Shown: positions 10,752 through 22,677, counted from the stretch's first letter. The stretch: DNA of 64,000 nucleotides from Neoarius graeffei (GCF_027579695.1 NC_083571.1:50258390-50322389), one strand, 5' to 3'. The notes: a model not told the origin generated them from the sequence alone. Translations and numbers: made by a program.

Positions 10752-11071
10752 GGGTTCGAGCCCCGGGGCCGGCGAGGGCCTTTCTGTGTGGAGTTTGCAT
10801 GTTCTCCCCGTGTCCGCGTGGGTTTCCTCCGGGTGCTCCGGTTTCCCCCACAGTCCAAAGACATGCAGGTTAGGTTAACTGGTGACTCTAAATTGACCGT
10901 AGGTGTGAATGTGAGTGTGAATGGTTGTCTGTGTCTATGTGTCAGCCCTGTGATGACCTGGCGACTTGTCCAGGGTGTACCCCGCCTTTTGCCCGTAGTC
11001 AGCTGGGATAGGCTCCAGCTTGCCTGCGACCCTGTAGAAGGATAAAGCGGCTAGAGATAATGAGATGAGAT
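10752..11071 (+). mobile_element. SINE inserted in the L2 ORF2
   Basis: It begins within the B box (GGGTTCGAGCCCC) and runs to the GATGAGATGAG tail. The duplication GAGAAGTTCAGGTGCT occurs at 10736-10751 and 11072-11087. It is a 5'-truncated member of the main SINE family. It sits between the endonuclease and RT segments, so it postdates the LINE. Confidence 0.92.
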
Positions 11072-11087
11072 GAGAAGTTCAGGTGCT

Positions 11088-12316
11088 AATTGTGGTGGGG
11101 GATTTGTTAGCTTCTCTACTGTTGAAAATAGCACACGGGCATTGTTCATATTCCTGTTGAAGATGTTGGAGAAGAAAGACTGTCTTGCTTTACGAATTTC
11201 ATAATTATATTTACAAAGCATCTCTTTATGGATTTGATAATGGATGTGAAATTTAGTTTTGCGCCATTTTCTTTCAGTCTTTCTACATTCTCTCTTTAAC
11301 AGTTTAACAGCTGGGTTCCATGGTGCTTTCTGCTTATCATTGACTCTTTTGATTTTGAATGGAGCAATATCATCCATAATTTGGGTCATATTTAAATTTA
11401 AAATTTCCAGTAAATCATCTACAGAGTCTGACATTTTGGTTGAGATCCGAGAGAGAGCTTGCTCAAAGAGAACACACGTGTTGTCGTTTATGACTCTCCT
11501 ACCCATAGTCATTGAGCTGTTCTGAATGTGAGGAGACATAGAAACATCAGAGAAAGCACAAAAATGATCAGATAAGGCCAGGTCAACAACAATAGTAGAA
11601 ACAGTAAGACCCTTTGTGATGACGAGGTCAAGGGTATGACCACGAGAGTGGGTCAGCCCCTGTACATGTTGTACAAGGTTGAAGTTGTCAATAAGTGCAA
11701 GTAGTTCATTGGCATAGATGTTTTCAGGATTATCTACATGCAAGTTAATATCCCCAGATATAATAAGACAGTCAAACTCTAAGCAAATGACTGACAACAG
11801 TTCACCAAACTCTTCCAGAAAAACTTTGGCTGAATGTCTCAGAGGCCTGTAAATAGTTAATAATAATATGTTAGGAGAGCATGTAACAATTGCACATAAG
11901 TGTTCAAAGGATATAAAATCACCAAGTGAGGATTGTTTACATTGAAAAGAGAATTTGAATATATTTGCGATCCCTCCACCTTTCCCCTGTCGGGTAACAT
12001 TCATAAAATTAAAATTTGGGGGAGTTGCTTCAATAAGGGTGGTAGCACTATTTGCTTGATCCAGCCAAGTTTCAGTTAGAAGCAAAAAATCAAGATTATG
12101 TTTGCAGATAAGATCATTAATTAAAAATGACTTGTTTGAAAGTGATCTAATGTTCAGAAGAGCTAGCTTTACAGAAAGTCTAGAAGTAATATCCGCTTGG
12201 GCACTCTGATGTTGTTTTGAAACAGGAAGGAGACTAGACTGGTTTACCCCCTGGGTTAAATATGCTCTATGTTTTCTATTTCTTATCAACACAGGAATAG
12301 AGAATGGCATAGGCAT
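11088..12316 (-). pseudogene. L2 ORF2, endonuclease portion
   Basis: An open minus-strand frame encodes an AP-endonuclease-like domain. It has LALLNIRSLSNKSFLIND, LLLTETWLD (catalytic Glu), IISGDINLHVD, HTLDLVITKG and LSDHFCAF (catalytic Asp-His). The order and spacing match the endonuclease of L2/CR1 LINEs. The frame continues across the SINE into the RT segment. No internal stop is seen in this section of about 400 residues. Confidence 0.88.
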
Positions 12317-12370
12317 ACTGGGTCCCAGCTTGTTTTCAAAACTACACCCAATGCAGGGACCCCCAGCACA

Positions 12371-14006
12371 TCATACTAGACTTTCTTTATGTTCCATTTT
12401 GTTTGAGATTGAGAGGATTGGAGATGTCCTGTATCTTTTAGATGGTGAAAAAGATTGGTAGCCAGCTGAAAGTCCTGGGTGAACACAGTTCAGTCTGTTG
12501 GTTGATTTTTGATGAACTGGGTACACAGCTTGTCGCGACAGATTTGGGCTGGAAAAAGAGAGTGTAGCCATTTGCATCAGTCTTTGCATACTATTTGGGA
12601 AATCCATGCAAGGGGGAGACGGAGATAGTACGATAAGATCAGAAGAACGAGACTTTGGTGAGGCCTTTGTAAGTGTCTCCAAAACTGTCTCTGTGGTGAC
12701 TGTCTCACTGATAGTCTCTGTGATAGTTGCATGGGGTCGAGAAGTGGACGAAGCAACCTTGACATGGTTATCTTTAGTCAGGTCCTTAATCTGGATGGAA
12801 TCGCATGATAAAATCGCATGCTCAAATTCTCCGTGTGATTGTTGTTGTCCTTGGCAGTCTGCCCCAGATGGTTCTTGGCAGTCTGCTCCAGATGGCTGTG
12901 TGTCCTTGGTGAAGACTTGCATAGATGATTGTTTTGTCTTTGCAGAGGTATTGTTGATATTAACTAGGTCAGTCTGTGACATCTTATCAACTGTTCTCTT
13001 CAGTGTTGACTGAGAGAAAATTGTAAGTCTATAATGATCTGCTAAAACTTTGGTCCCAATCCAGCTAAGTTCAGTGCTGTTTGGCTTGAAAAATTCTCTG
13101 CGATTCCAGAAAAGGTTAAAATTGTCTATAAAGTTCATACCAGATGAAAAACAAGTTTTTCCAAGCCAGGTGTTAAGACTGAAAAGTCAACTAAATGCAA
13201 AACTTCCCCTTGCAGGAAGTGGGCCACTGATAAAAGATTGTATTCCGGTCTTAGAGATGAGAAAAGAGTTTTTTGAAGTCCTCTTGGACAAACAGCTGTT
13301 CTCTGAAAACATCATTTGCTCCCACATGCACAACAATACGTTTAATAGTTTTATGTATATGTTTTATGTAATAGTAGTTCATGAGTTTCAAAATGCTGTC
13401 TTTGGTGTCAGAGATGGATGCATTTGGAAGGCAGCAAATAATCATTCCATGTCCTTTTAAATGTCTTACAGTGGAATCACCAAGAACAAGGGTTGTGGGA
13501 TCAGGTGGTGTTTTGAGCTGCTTTTTGCCTCTTCCCACAGCTCTTCGGTTGTGATGTGTTCGATGTGTTTGTCCGCCTGAAAATTCTGCTTCCACATCCC
13601 TGAGGTATTCAAATTTGTTCTGAAGCCTTATGGGCTGTGGATTGTAAATCCTATTGTAATTTGTAGACCTAGCTCTATTTCTGATAGCATGGCTGTGGAG
13701 CATGGGTCGCACAGTATCAGAACAAGCTGGTGTTGAGGTAATAAGTCTTCTGTTTTTATTTTCATCTGTACTCACATTTTGCCTTGTTAGATCGATGAAT
13801 TCATCCACTCGATCTTCAATGTCATCGGCTTGTCGGGGTACATTCTCTGCATTCTCAGCCACTGTTTCTGTACTCCTTTCCTGAGATATTGCTCTTAATT
13901 CATCAGTCTTTGGCAGAGCATCAATCTTTGATTCCAGGATAGAAATCCTCTGTTCTAGTTCTGTGCGTTTTCTGCAGGATCTCCTGGATTTTTTGCCCCC
14001 TGGCAT
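12371..14006 (-). pseudogene. L2 ORF1 with coiled coil and SGNH/esterase-like domain
   Basis: The frame from 14006 begins MPGGKKSRRSCRKRTELEQR, then a heptad-rich stretch (ISILESKIDALPKTDEL) that could form a coiled coil. An esterase-like module follows with VLGDSTVRHLKG (block I Ser) and RIVVHVGANDVF. The remainder of the domain (FNLFWNRREFFKPN, LSWIGTKVLADHY) is in another frame after 13250, so a frameshift splits ORF1. A Ser/Thr-rich tail follows, with a short direct repeat (EPSGADCQ, 12846-12900). ORF1 proteins of CR1/L2 LINEs commonly carry such a domain. Confidence 0.8.
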
Positions 14007-14220
14007 TTTGTTTTAAAAGCTAACTTATCTTATAAAGATGAAAAATAAAATGAAGAAATAGTGGAAATTAAATTAAAATTAAAAGCTTATAAAGATGAAA
14101 AATATAATGAAAAGTAGTGGAAATTAACTGAGAAAGTAAAGTAAAATAAAGATCAAGCAGGAGCAAAGCAAAGAAGCGTCCTACTTGCTTGAGTAGGCAA
14201 AAGGCTCCGTTAGCTTAGCT

Positions 14221-14856
14221 TTAATATCGCCTGCATGGTTTGGCTCCTGTTGCAACTTGGCCCACGAGGGGAAAGATTTCAACCAAAGACCTTGAAAACT
14301 TTATATATTTTCCTTACTTTTCGGAGAAATTTGCCATTCTGTGTTCAAAATAAGAACGTATGTCACCTATGATTTTGCTGTAGAGCAGAGGAAAAAAAAT
14401 GGGTGGGGGAGGGGTGGTTTCTGTCCCGCTCAATCCACAGAAATGACCTCAGAGAGCAAATTATCTCGCTAGCACAGTGATTTTCTAAGATGGACACAGT
14501 GCCGAAGATGAAAATGACAACTCCCAATGTGTCGTGTCAAACGGCTGACTAGCTGTATTGGAGCTATTAGAGAGCAGCAACTGCAAGTTGTGCGGATTCG
14601 TCATTCTAGATGACATGCTTTGCAGGCTGCTTTAGAACAGCCCCACACCAAAACGAGCTATATCAGTATTTACTCACCACGGAAATCAGTTTAACCTTTA
14701 ACTGAACCACATTCCTATCTGTAATTAAATTTTAAATCTTCATATTAGTGGAGCCCCAGAGGCATAGAGTGTGGAGACATAAAGAAACCCATCGGGTTGT
14801 TTTCTGATGGTTTTGGTCCTGTGTGTGCATGCCTGCCACCACAGGAAACCCAACAA
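14221..14856. other. No gene recognised
   Basis: Mixed-composition sequence without a supported frame, tRNA or clear terminal repeats. A short block at about 14780-14800 (AAACCCATCGGGTTGTTTT) recurs imperfectly at about 5779 and may be a remnant of a shared element. Confidence 0.45.
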
Positions 14857-14863
14857 CTAGTGA

Positions 14864-15607
14864 AGTAGAGCAGTAGTCAGGACAGGGAAGGGACAGAGCA
14901 GGCTATACTTCCTTAGGAGGCTGCGGTCCTTTAACATCTGCAGGAAACTCTTGTGGATGTTCTATCAGTCTGTGGTCACCAGTGTCCTGTTTTACACCGT
15001 GGTGTGTAGGGGGGGCAGCACATGTAAGAAGGACACATCCAGGCTGGACAAACTGATCAGGCGGGCTGGCTCTGTGATCGGCATGAAGCTGGACACTCTG
15101 GTGACGGTGGCAGAGAAGAGGTCTATGGACAAACTATTGAACATCATGGATGATGCCAGTCACCCTCTGCACACCGTCATCAGCAACCAGAGGAACCTGT
15201 TCAGTGACAGAATGCTCCTTCCCAAGTGCAGGACGAACAGACTTAAAAACTCCTTTGTCCCTCACGCCATCAGACTGTACAACTCCTCTCTGGGGGTAAG
15301 GAGGGGTAACAGGAGGACAGAGGATGGGAAGGAGCAGTAGCCTAGCCTAACAATAAGCAATACCGGACAATGTGCAATATAAAGTGCAATATCTCTCCTG
15401 CTGTCACCCCCCTCTTTTTTCCCTCCTTCCTCTCTTCCCCATATCTTATTCCTTTTTGTATACGTAAATACTTAATTTATTTTAATTTATCTAGAAGTTT
15501 TCCTCTATTTCTTTTCTCTGTTTATCTGTAATAATGATGCTGCTGGAATCTTAATTTCCCTGAGGGAACCCTTCCAAAGGGATCAATAAAGTTTTATCTA
15601 ATCTAAT
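14864..15607 (+). mobile_element. Rex1-type LINE, 3' fragment
   Basis: The frame at 14951-15340 (MWMFYQSVVTSVLFYTVVC ... RTNRLKNSFVPHAIRLYN) is the C-terminal end of a Rex1-type ORF2. The 3' end is a TTTTATCTAATCTAATCTA repeat, a hallmark of Rex1 tails. CTAGTGA at 14857-14863 and 15608-15614 is a likely target duplication. The copy is 5'-truncated, leaving no RT catalytic core. Confidence 0.8.
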
Positions 15608-15614
15608 CTAGTGA

Positions 15615-16360
15615 GTAACTTGTCACTGTTGTCGCCCGACATTTTGTGCAACATAAGGAAACAGTATAGTAACTATAATGGTAGAAAAATAAAACAAAAG
15701 AGGCTGGCTATGATATAATAAAATTCTACAACCCAGAAACAGATGGGAGCTCCGCTTTTAGGCAGTGCCTCAATCTATATATTAGACTCATAAATTGCAG
15801 CTTGAATAGATTTGCCTTATGTCAGTAAATATTCTCTGATAAATAAGCTTGTATGCGAGAATGGTCAAAAATGTTATTTAAAAAATACACAAAACAGTCC
15901 AATTTCATTCAACAGTTTATTTTAATCAGGGTTTGTTCACTTTTTAAAAGTAAAATTCAAGCACTTTCAGGGTATCTAAACCAAACATTTTTAGACTCTC
16001 AAAACCTTTATCATCACACAAATTGTTGTATAAATACAACTGCAAAAAAATTAAGTTGATAGAATTAATTTACACCTTCAGCAATCAGTGTATATGGATA
16101 CGTTTATTTTACCAGCTGTTCCTATTAACTTTATATGATTTGATCATGATAATTTAATGCTTGCTAATTTCCAGATTAAGGGATCAGCAGAGGTTTATCT
16201 AACCAACAGAGATTTCTCTAGCTATGAATGATGGGCAAACACAAGAAAATAACTTTCCTTTTTTGAATTTTTAATGGTGTCAAAGAACAGGCAACCTTTA
16301 AATCATTAAAAAATACAATTTGCGTGTTTGCATACAACAGCAAGTAATATATTATAATAG
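15615..16360. other. AT-rich sequence downstream of the receptor gene
   Basis: No coding frame with recognisable content. It lies 3' of the minus-strand receptor gene and could hold its 3' UTR or polyadenylation site: AATAAA-like hexamers occur on the minus strand near 15915 and 16105. Confidence 0.4.
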
Positions 16361-16596
16361 GAGCTTAAGTTTGACTGGTGGAACTATCTGCTGTAATTGT
16401 TATAATCTAGAAAATGTCGAAAAAAGACTCTTTCCTTGTGTTGCTATTGTTTGATATGTAGTAGATTTTTAGCTTCCGTTTTCATTTACAAACTGCCATT
16501 TTATCCACAATTCTCAAGACCATAGCTGCCTGATAACAACCATCAGAACATTTCTTGCATCTTCTGATAACTTCATATAACACTCAGGGCTTCAAA

Positions 16597-17481
16597 TCAA
16601 ACTGATCTCTGATCAGTGTTCATGTCTGTGTGAGTTTGCTGTTTATGAACCCTGACCTGCTCCTTACAGACCAGTACACACAGCAGGGGGTCCGAGATCA
16701 CTCTCAAACTGATCAAAGAGGCTGAGAAATGTGAAGCTCTATAAAAGTAAAATAGTCTGTAGTTAATTTGTAAGATAAGCACAAGGCCAGCTGTTGTGCA
16801 GAAAGTGATAAGTGTGAGTGTAGATACTATCAGCACTGCTGAGCCGGGCTTGATATGGTCAGATGCAGGAGAGGCTTTGCAAGTGAGTATGCATGTGATG
16901 ACTAAAATGAAACAAGGCAAAAAGCTAAAAATCACACTGATCCACATATTTATAAACTGTAATCCGAAGGCAATCAGCCACAGAATGATACAGGAAATGG
17001 TGGAGCAGAGAGGAGAGAAGACATGAGCAGAGCAGAGCTGGTTTTTGAGAGAAAGCGTGTTTTTCAGAGCCACAAGCTGGTGGAGGAAAAGACCACCAAT
17101 TCTAAATGTCATAAATAAATGCATTGATATAGTCTTGGTAGTTATTAAATATTCATATCTGGTAGCTTTTAAAGTTTTTAATGATCTTGTCACACTGAAC
17201 TTTACAAGGCTGTCTATTACATTTGATGCTATAATTGCACTCAGGAGCAGCTCAGCCAAGTCATTGATGATGAGGAGGATGATGAAGGCTGAAATTTGGC
17301 TTCCATGTTTGTGGAGAGTGTAAAGAACATGAAGAGCCCAAATCAAAGCTGGCAGGCTTAGACACACACCAGCGACAAGGGAGATGCTGATCATCAGGCC
17401 ATCATCATAACCACGAAGATAAATGGTTGGATTACCATCATTAACGCTGAAATACGATTCTCCAAAATACACGTTGTCCAT
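16597..17481 (-). CDS. Seven-helix receptor-like protein (unassigned family)
   Basis: A 294-residue protein starts MDNVYFGESYF and has seven hydrophobic segments: about residues 30-57, 63-90, 112-139, 159-176, 181-201, 215-237 and 253-272. Helix 2 has ND near the usual conserved Asp, helix 4 has a Trp (LWLIAF), helix 5 a Pro (FLPCF), and helix 7 SDPLLCVLVCK in place of NPxxY. No DRY motif follows helix 3. It is best described as a divergent rhodopsin-like GPCR of the plasma membrane; ligand unknown. This start is the first ATG of the inferred spliced message. Frame intact, no stops. A decayed paralogue lies at 58.6-59.6 kb. Confidence 0.75.
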   Translation of the reverse strand: MDNVYFGESYFSVNDGNPTIYLRGYDDGLMISISLVAGVCLSLPALIWALHVLYTLHKHGSQISAFIILLIINDLAELLLSAIIASNVIDSLVKFSVTRSLKTLKATRYEYLITTKTISMHLFMTFRIGGLFLHQLVALKNTLSLKNQLCSAHVFSPLCSTISCIILWLIAFGLQFINMWISVIFSFLPCFILVITCILTCKASPASDHIKPGSAVLIVSTLTLITFCTTAGLVLILQINYRLFYFYRASHFSASLISLRVISDPLLCVLVCKEQVRVHKQQTHTDMNTDQRSV

Positions 17482-17607
17482 GATCACAAGGTGTGAAGTG
17501 GTATCGTAGCAGAGCAGCCTTGAAAAACAAATCACAATGAGACAGAGTGTGTACTGTGTAGCTTGTGTAAAGTGCAAGGTTTCTACAAGTTTATAACGGC
17601 CACTTAC

Positions 17608-17676
17608 TAAAGTCACAGACAGGCCACTGAGATGAAAATCTGCTGAAGTCACGAGAAGGATGCACCACAAGGAAAC
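17608..17676 (-). other. Receptor gene exon 2 (5' untranslated)
   Basis: This 69-base segment has a good acceptor on the minus strand (TTTTCATCTAG before 17676) and a GTAAGT donor (17607-17602). An 89-bp intron separates it from the coding exon, whose acceptor is TTTTTCAAG at 17519. It contains no ATG, so translation would start in exon 3. Both splice signals are conserved in the duplicate block, which supports real splicing. Confidence 0.6.
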
Positions 17677-18832
17677 CTAGATGAAAATGACATGGTGAAA
17701 AGTGCTGCTCTTAGAATTTTTCTTTTTTTTTTTCTAATGCCTTTTCTGGCTGAGTTAAAATGAATAAACAAATGCACAAATGATTATTAACAAAACTGTT
17801 ATGATCTGCTACAGAATGCATTAAGGCTTCTACACATGAAAAAATGTTAGTCATTGATGGTTATTTGTCATGACACAATGAAACATACTTCAGAAACATT
17901 CAGTAAATAACATTTTGGTAAAATGATATCAAACTGCATTCACACTAACCAGTGAATTAAGTAATATCACATGAACAAGATTGCTGTTGTACTGAATATG
18001 ACACAGCGTGACTGTGATTTAGCTGCAGGTAATCAGCCATGTGAATATTCAGTACAACAGCGTTATTGTGAGTGTGATGTTGCTTTTATATAACAGTTCT
18101 CTAAACAAGAACTTATTATTCAGTAATTTACATTTCAGACACAATATGGCTAATTATTCTCCATCCAGGCAACTTTTTCACTCATCTTCAACTCGTTCAA
18201 TATCATGTTAGCTGAATGGAATACATGTGATATACCACTCAAAGCCATCCGATATTGTTTAAATAGTTTGTTTATTTTTGCTCCGGCAGCTAAAATAGTT
18301 CCCAGTGAAACCACAGCTGGATAGAGAGTTGCGTATTGGCATGAGATGCAAAGAGTGACAGCCTGTAGTGAGTGTTTTAACAATTTCAGTCTAAAGATAT
18401 TTTGCTGTAATTGGAAATGTATGCGGGGAACAGACAAGCTGAGTGACACAAACAGTGAAATGTAACAGTGCTGTTATACCAAATATCAGCATGTATGGAA
18501 TAGCACTTGTCCAATCAAATTAACGGACTGAAACTAACTTCATAATTTTCTATATTTCACAATATAATATCAGAAAATATAAATAAATCCTTTGTCTATG
18601 ATATATAGATTATCAGAATGTTAGATTTGAGTAAATTTGTGTTAAAACTCAAGGTAACAAAGTAAATTGAAGCAGTGAAATAATTTTTATAAAGCATATA
18701 ATTATTAATAATGACAAAAATATAAAAACAAAATACAGTAAATGATTATTGTAAAATTAATCGAGAGGTCAACATTTTTATATCCATAAAAATGCAACAT
18801 GTTATTTGAAGTTTTCTCTTACCTGAATTCAG

Positions 18833-18890
18833 TGGTAGAAATGAACACACACTTCCTTTCTCACTTGCAATTTAGGAGTTAATATAAGTA
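18833..18890 (-). other. Probable receptor gene exon 1 and core promoter
   Basis: On the minus strand a strong splice donor, TTCAG/GTAAGAG, falls at 18833/18832. The matching donor in the duplicate is at 62201. The preceding sequence has no ATG, consistent with a 5' UTR exon. A TATA-like CTTATATTAA lies at about 18873-18884. The transcription start is inferred only. Confidence 0.45.
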
Positions 18891-19721
18891 CATAAACACC
18901 ACTACAACAAGCAATACCGTGAGACGGTTAATATCTATTGATTTTTATTTATTTATTTATTTATTTTAAGAGCACCTCCATGCACTCTTAGACACTTGTG
19001 TATGTGAAAAATGATTGTGTAGATTAGACAGGGAGGGATATGTGTGTCTGGGTGTATTCACTTTTTTTTTTTTTTTCTTCTTTCAGATCTGATCTGTGTG
19101 GCTTGTAAGCAGCTGAAATGCTGCCACACAAAGACCTCCCTTCCGGATGCACACACCTTTTTCTCTGAGGTCATACAGGAATATCTTGCTCCCATACTGT
19201 CATCAAACAGAATGATATAAAACATGCAACTATATGAAAAAAAGGAAAAAAAGAAATAAAAGAGCATAGTTTGTTAAATTTCCCCTGGTTCTTCATCAGA
19301 GGTCAGTGTCGAACCACAGCATCACTCCTGACTGAATATTTTTGTTTGTGGATTGTTTCCCAGCTCAGCCATAATACTGAAGTTAAAAATCTCAGATTCA
19401 TTTGTACCAGTGCCACATACATTAACATTCAAATAACTTGTCAGTGTCACTGCTGTGTTAAGAAATATCCACCATGAAAATAATATCTAGTCAGCTGTGG
19501 TGGTTCCTTTCCACTGTTGGACAGGAAGAAGGTGGGTGACAAATACTGCAGAGCAATAGATCCATTACAGTCAGTAACTGTACACTTACAAAGCACACCA
19601 GGTATAACTGTAAAATGGCTAATGAGTATAAATACAAGGTAAGTGTTATATATAAAAACTAAGATTAGGATATGTTTTACTTGCAGTAAAATAGTACTAT
19701 ACATTGGCCTATTCAATGTAT

Positions 19722-20094
19722 CTCATCTCATTATCTCTAGCCGCTTTATCCTTCTACAGGGTCGCAGGCAAGCTGGAGCCTATCCCAGCTGACTACGGGC
19801 GAAAGGCGGGGTACACCCTGGACAAGTCGCCAGGTCATCACAGGGCTGACACATAGACACAGACAACCGTTCACACTCACATTCACACCTACGGTCAATT
19901 TAGAGTCACCAGTTAACCTAACCTGCATGTCTTTGGACTGTGGGGGAAACCGGAGCACCCGGAGGAAACCCACGCGGACACGGGGAGAACATGCAAACTC
20001 CACACAGAAAGGCCCTCGCCGGCCCCGGGGCACGAACCCAGGACCTTCTTGCTGTGAGGTGACAGCGCTAACCACTACACCACCGCGCTACCCA
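19722..20094 (-). mobile_element. Full-length tRNA-derived SINE, minus strand
   Basis: Complete element of 373 bp: tRNA-like head with A and B boxes at the right (GTGGTTAGCGCTGTCACC; GGTTCGTGCC, where the B box is degraded), central conserved block, and GATGAGA tail at the left. An exact 12-bp duplication, TATTCAATGTAT, lies at 19710-19721 and 20095-20106. The paralogous block at 63.05 kb lacks it, so it inserted after the duplication. Confidence 0.95.
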
Positions 20095-20594
20095 TATTCA
20101 ATGTATATTAACCCAAATTTTTTATAGGCTACACACTCTCCTGTCAAGTCCAATTTGTTGCTGGTAGCTTTTAATCTCATCTGACAGCATTCAACATCTT
20201 AAACCAATGTAGGTGTGGAAGTACTCCACTCTGCCCTTTATCTTTAATGTCTGAAAGAAATACTGAATATTAGTTGGACATTCATAATAATTATGATGTT
20301 AATTAAGATGTTAAAAGTCTGTAACTGTTCTGAGCATGAGCTTTTTGCCTGGATATCTGTGGCTGGGTGTTTGCTGTAATACCATGTATCATCTCAGGTA
20401 AAAGATATGATCAGCATGTTGCATATGCAGTGTAAATGGTACAGTCATGAGTGTCAATTAAAAGACATTCAAGAAAGTAACATCTTAAGTAATAGACCAC
20501 ATTTTACCTGCAGAGACAGAACCAACTGAGAGCCAAAGTCTGCAGAAGAATCGTGGAAGTTCTCAAGGTTCTTGGAGAGTAAATTTGTTGCTCA

Positions 20595-22189
20595 TTAGAT
20601 GCTGTTTGCTTTGAGCGGTTCTCTGAGTTCTGCAAGGTAAGTTGGACTGGCAGGTAAGTTACTCATTCTACTGTCCACATAGATGCTTGTATCCTCCATT
20701 AGACTTTTAACTGCACTGCTGACTCTGATGCCATTGTTTACAGGTGCACGTGACAGTGTATCAGCTGGAAGCGATGTCTTACCGGGAACATGGTGAATTG
20801 TGTAGGAGTATGCCATGAATCTCATACGGAATCTCTGGATCCATGGCGGTAGATTGGACAGTGCTTGATTTCCTAACAAACTGACCAGAGGTTTGTGGTC
20901 TGTCTCGAGCCTGAAATTCTGTCTGTGAGAAATGAGAGTCTTTGAATCTTTCACATCCCCATGAAGAGCCAAGAGCTTCTTTTTTTGACTTGTGCGTATC
21001 TCTGCTCAGTCTCTGTTCATGATCGAGAGGTGTACGCAACTGGCCTCCATTCATCCTCTTCCCATTGCAGGAGAACTGCCCCCAGCCCAGATGAAGACGC
21101 ATCAGCTGACCGTTTCAGCTCCTTGTTCAGGTCGTACAGGTTTAGAACAGGAGGGGATGAGAGTTCCCGCTTCAGATGGTCAAAGGCGTTTTGCTGAGCA
21201 TTGCTCCACACCCATTCATTTTTCTTTGAAAGCAGGGCGCTCGATGGCTTGTCTTTCTCTGCTAAATGAGGGATGAATTTCCCAAGATGAGTGACCATGC
21301 CAAGGAAACTATGAAGTTCGCTGACACTGGACGGCTCTCTCATGTCCAGTACAGCGCTGGTCATCTCCGGGTCGGGTTTCACTCCACTGGCAGATATCAG
21401 ATGACCCAAAATTTTCACTTCAGTCCAGTTTAGCTCACACTTTTCTAGGTTCAGTGTGATGCCCGTGTTCTGCAGTCTTGCCAACATGGCATGCAGTCTT
21501 TCATCATGCTCGTCCTGTGACATGCCCCATATGACCACATCATCAGTGTGGCACACTGTACCTGGGAGTCCCTCCAGAACAAGTGACATCCAGTGCTGGA
21601 AGTGTTCAGGAGCCGATGTAATTCCAAATGGTAGCCGATGAAAATAAAAGCATCCAAATGGTATTATAAATGTGGTGTATTTGGCAGATTCCTTCAAAAG
21701 TGGCACCTGCCAGAAACCCATATTTGCATAGAGTTTGCTAAAGACCAGTGCTCCAACTAACATCCCTAATGTCTGCTCCACTGAGGGAAGAATGAATTTC
21801 TCCCTACACACCACCTCATTTAGTTTAGTTAGGCCCACACAGATTCTTCATGAGTTATTCTTCTTGGGCACTGGCACCACAGCCATGCACCAGTCTATAT
21901 GCAATACCAATCTGGATATTACACCCAGATTCTCCATGTGCTCCAGCTCCTCTTTAACTTTCCCTAGCAGGGGTATTGGGACACGTCTGGGCATCAACAG
22001 GGAATTTGGTGTTGCCTCAGGTTTCAGTTTTATGGTGTATGGCTGCTGTTCCCTACCTAGACTGCTACACAATGAGGGATAAGTCTCTTTCAGCATTTGA
22101 GTGTCTATGCTGTTGAGTCTTGCTACCAGTGCCAGCTTGGTTATTGCAGGCCTTCCCAGTACAGGAGTATGAAGATCCTGGACTACATA
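20595..22189 (-). pseudogene. Mag-like Ty3/gypsy pol: RT and RNase H part
   Basis: Minus-strand frames contain the end of protease and the linker (VVQDLHTPVLGRPAITKLAL, YTIKLKPEATPNSLLMPRR). RT follows (LPFGITSAPEHFQHWMSLVL, catalytic CHTDDVVIWG), then EKCELNWTEVKILGHLIS and RNase H (ADASSSGLGAVLLQWEEDEW; LETDHKPLVSLLG). A frame break near 21840 and another near 21000 split it. Integrase and the 3' LTR were not found beyond 20580. Its N-terminal part lies at 32.2-34.1 kb, across an inserted Harbinger element. Confidence 0.85.
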
Positions 22190-22677
22190 TAAAGCCTCGC
22201 TCACAACCCGCTGTACGTGCTGCTATAGACGGTCTACGGTAAAAAATTTGGCAAAACTCTGCTTGAGATTTGCGCGACACTTGCATGTGTTCAGCGCCAT
22301 AGAAGGTTGCAGACTGCCCGTGGAGACTTTTGGTCCTGCACATGCAAATTCTATGGGTCTTCCGACAAATCAAGAACGCATACACTACATACGGGACCCG
22401 TACTCCTTTTGTACACCTGAACCAAGTCAGCAGCATGGCTAGTAGGGCCTTTTTGCGATGACAGTAAGACACATGAGTGACGCATGGTCATTGTCTGAGT
22501 GGCGTGCCTCAGAAGTACTTCACAAGTATTCCACACTTGCTATTTGTGTGGTCCGCAAGACAGAAGTACATCTCACTTTCCACCCCAATGTGTGGCGTGC
22601 ACACAGAGCACGCGACATGCACGCACCGCACGTGACCCGCACGCGAACCGCACGTGACACGAGGGGCAAGACTCTGG

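Larger units (their letters stand above)
8748..14220 (-). mobile_element. Near full-length L2-clade LINE (interrupted by a SINE)
   Basis: On the minus strand the order is ORF1 with coiled coil and esterase-like domain, endonuclease, reverse transcriptase, and a 3' tail. The tail ends CTATATAAATAAACTTGCC repeated into TTGCC, the usual L2 3' signature. The 5' end is approximate; the UTR above 14006 holds an imperfect repeat of AAGCTTATAAAGATGAAAAAT. Frames are broken at several points, so it is inactive. A SINE at 10752-11071 split ORF2. Confidence 0.88.
16361..20240 (-). repeat. Duplicated block, copy A (receptor gene and upstream region)
   Basis: This block aligns through most of its length with about 58370-63190 in the same orientation: receptor coding exon, both introns, upstream exon and about 1.4 kb of 5' flank. 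Homology fades beyond 16361 and 20240. Copy A has a SINE (19722-20094) that copy B lacks. Copy B has a hAT element that copy A lacks, and a roughly 100-bp stretch near 18150-18260 is missing from B. Confidence 0.87.

Noticed and set aside
10719..10780. Possible tRNA gene, based on the B-box-like GGTTCGAGCCCC
   Set aside because: It is the internal promoter of a 5'-truncated SINE; no acceptor stem or anticodon arm is present. The same applies to the other SINE heads.
12606..13013. Plus-strand frame of 135 residues
   Set aside because: Antisense to the L2 ORF1 reading frame.
18150..18449. 99-residue minus-strand frame upstream of the receptor
   Set aside because: The duplicate block lacks about 100 bp of it and shows no conserved frame, and it falls in the inferred intron between exons 1 and 2.
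19746..20075. 109-residue frame recurring at 10719, 52065 and 54413
   Set aside because: It is a frame through the SINE consensus (both orientations recur with every SINE copy), not a gene family.
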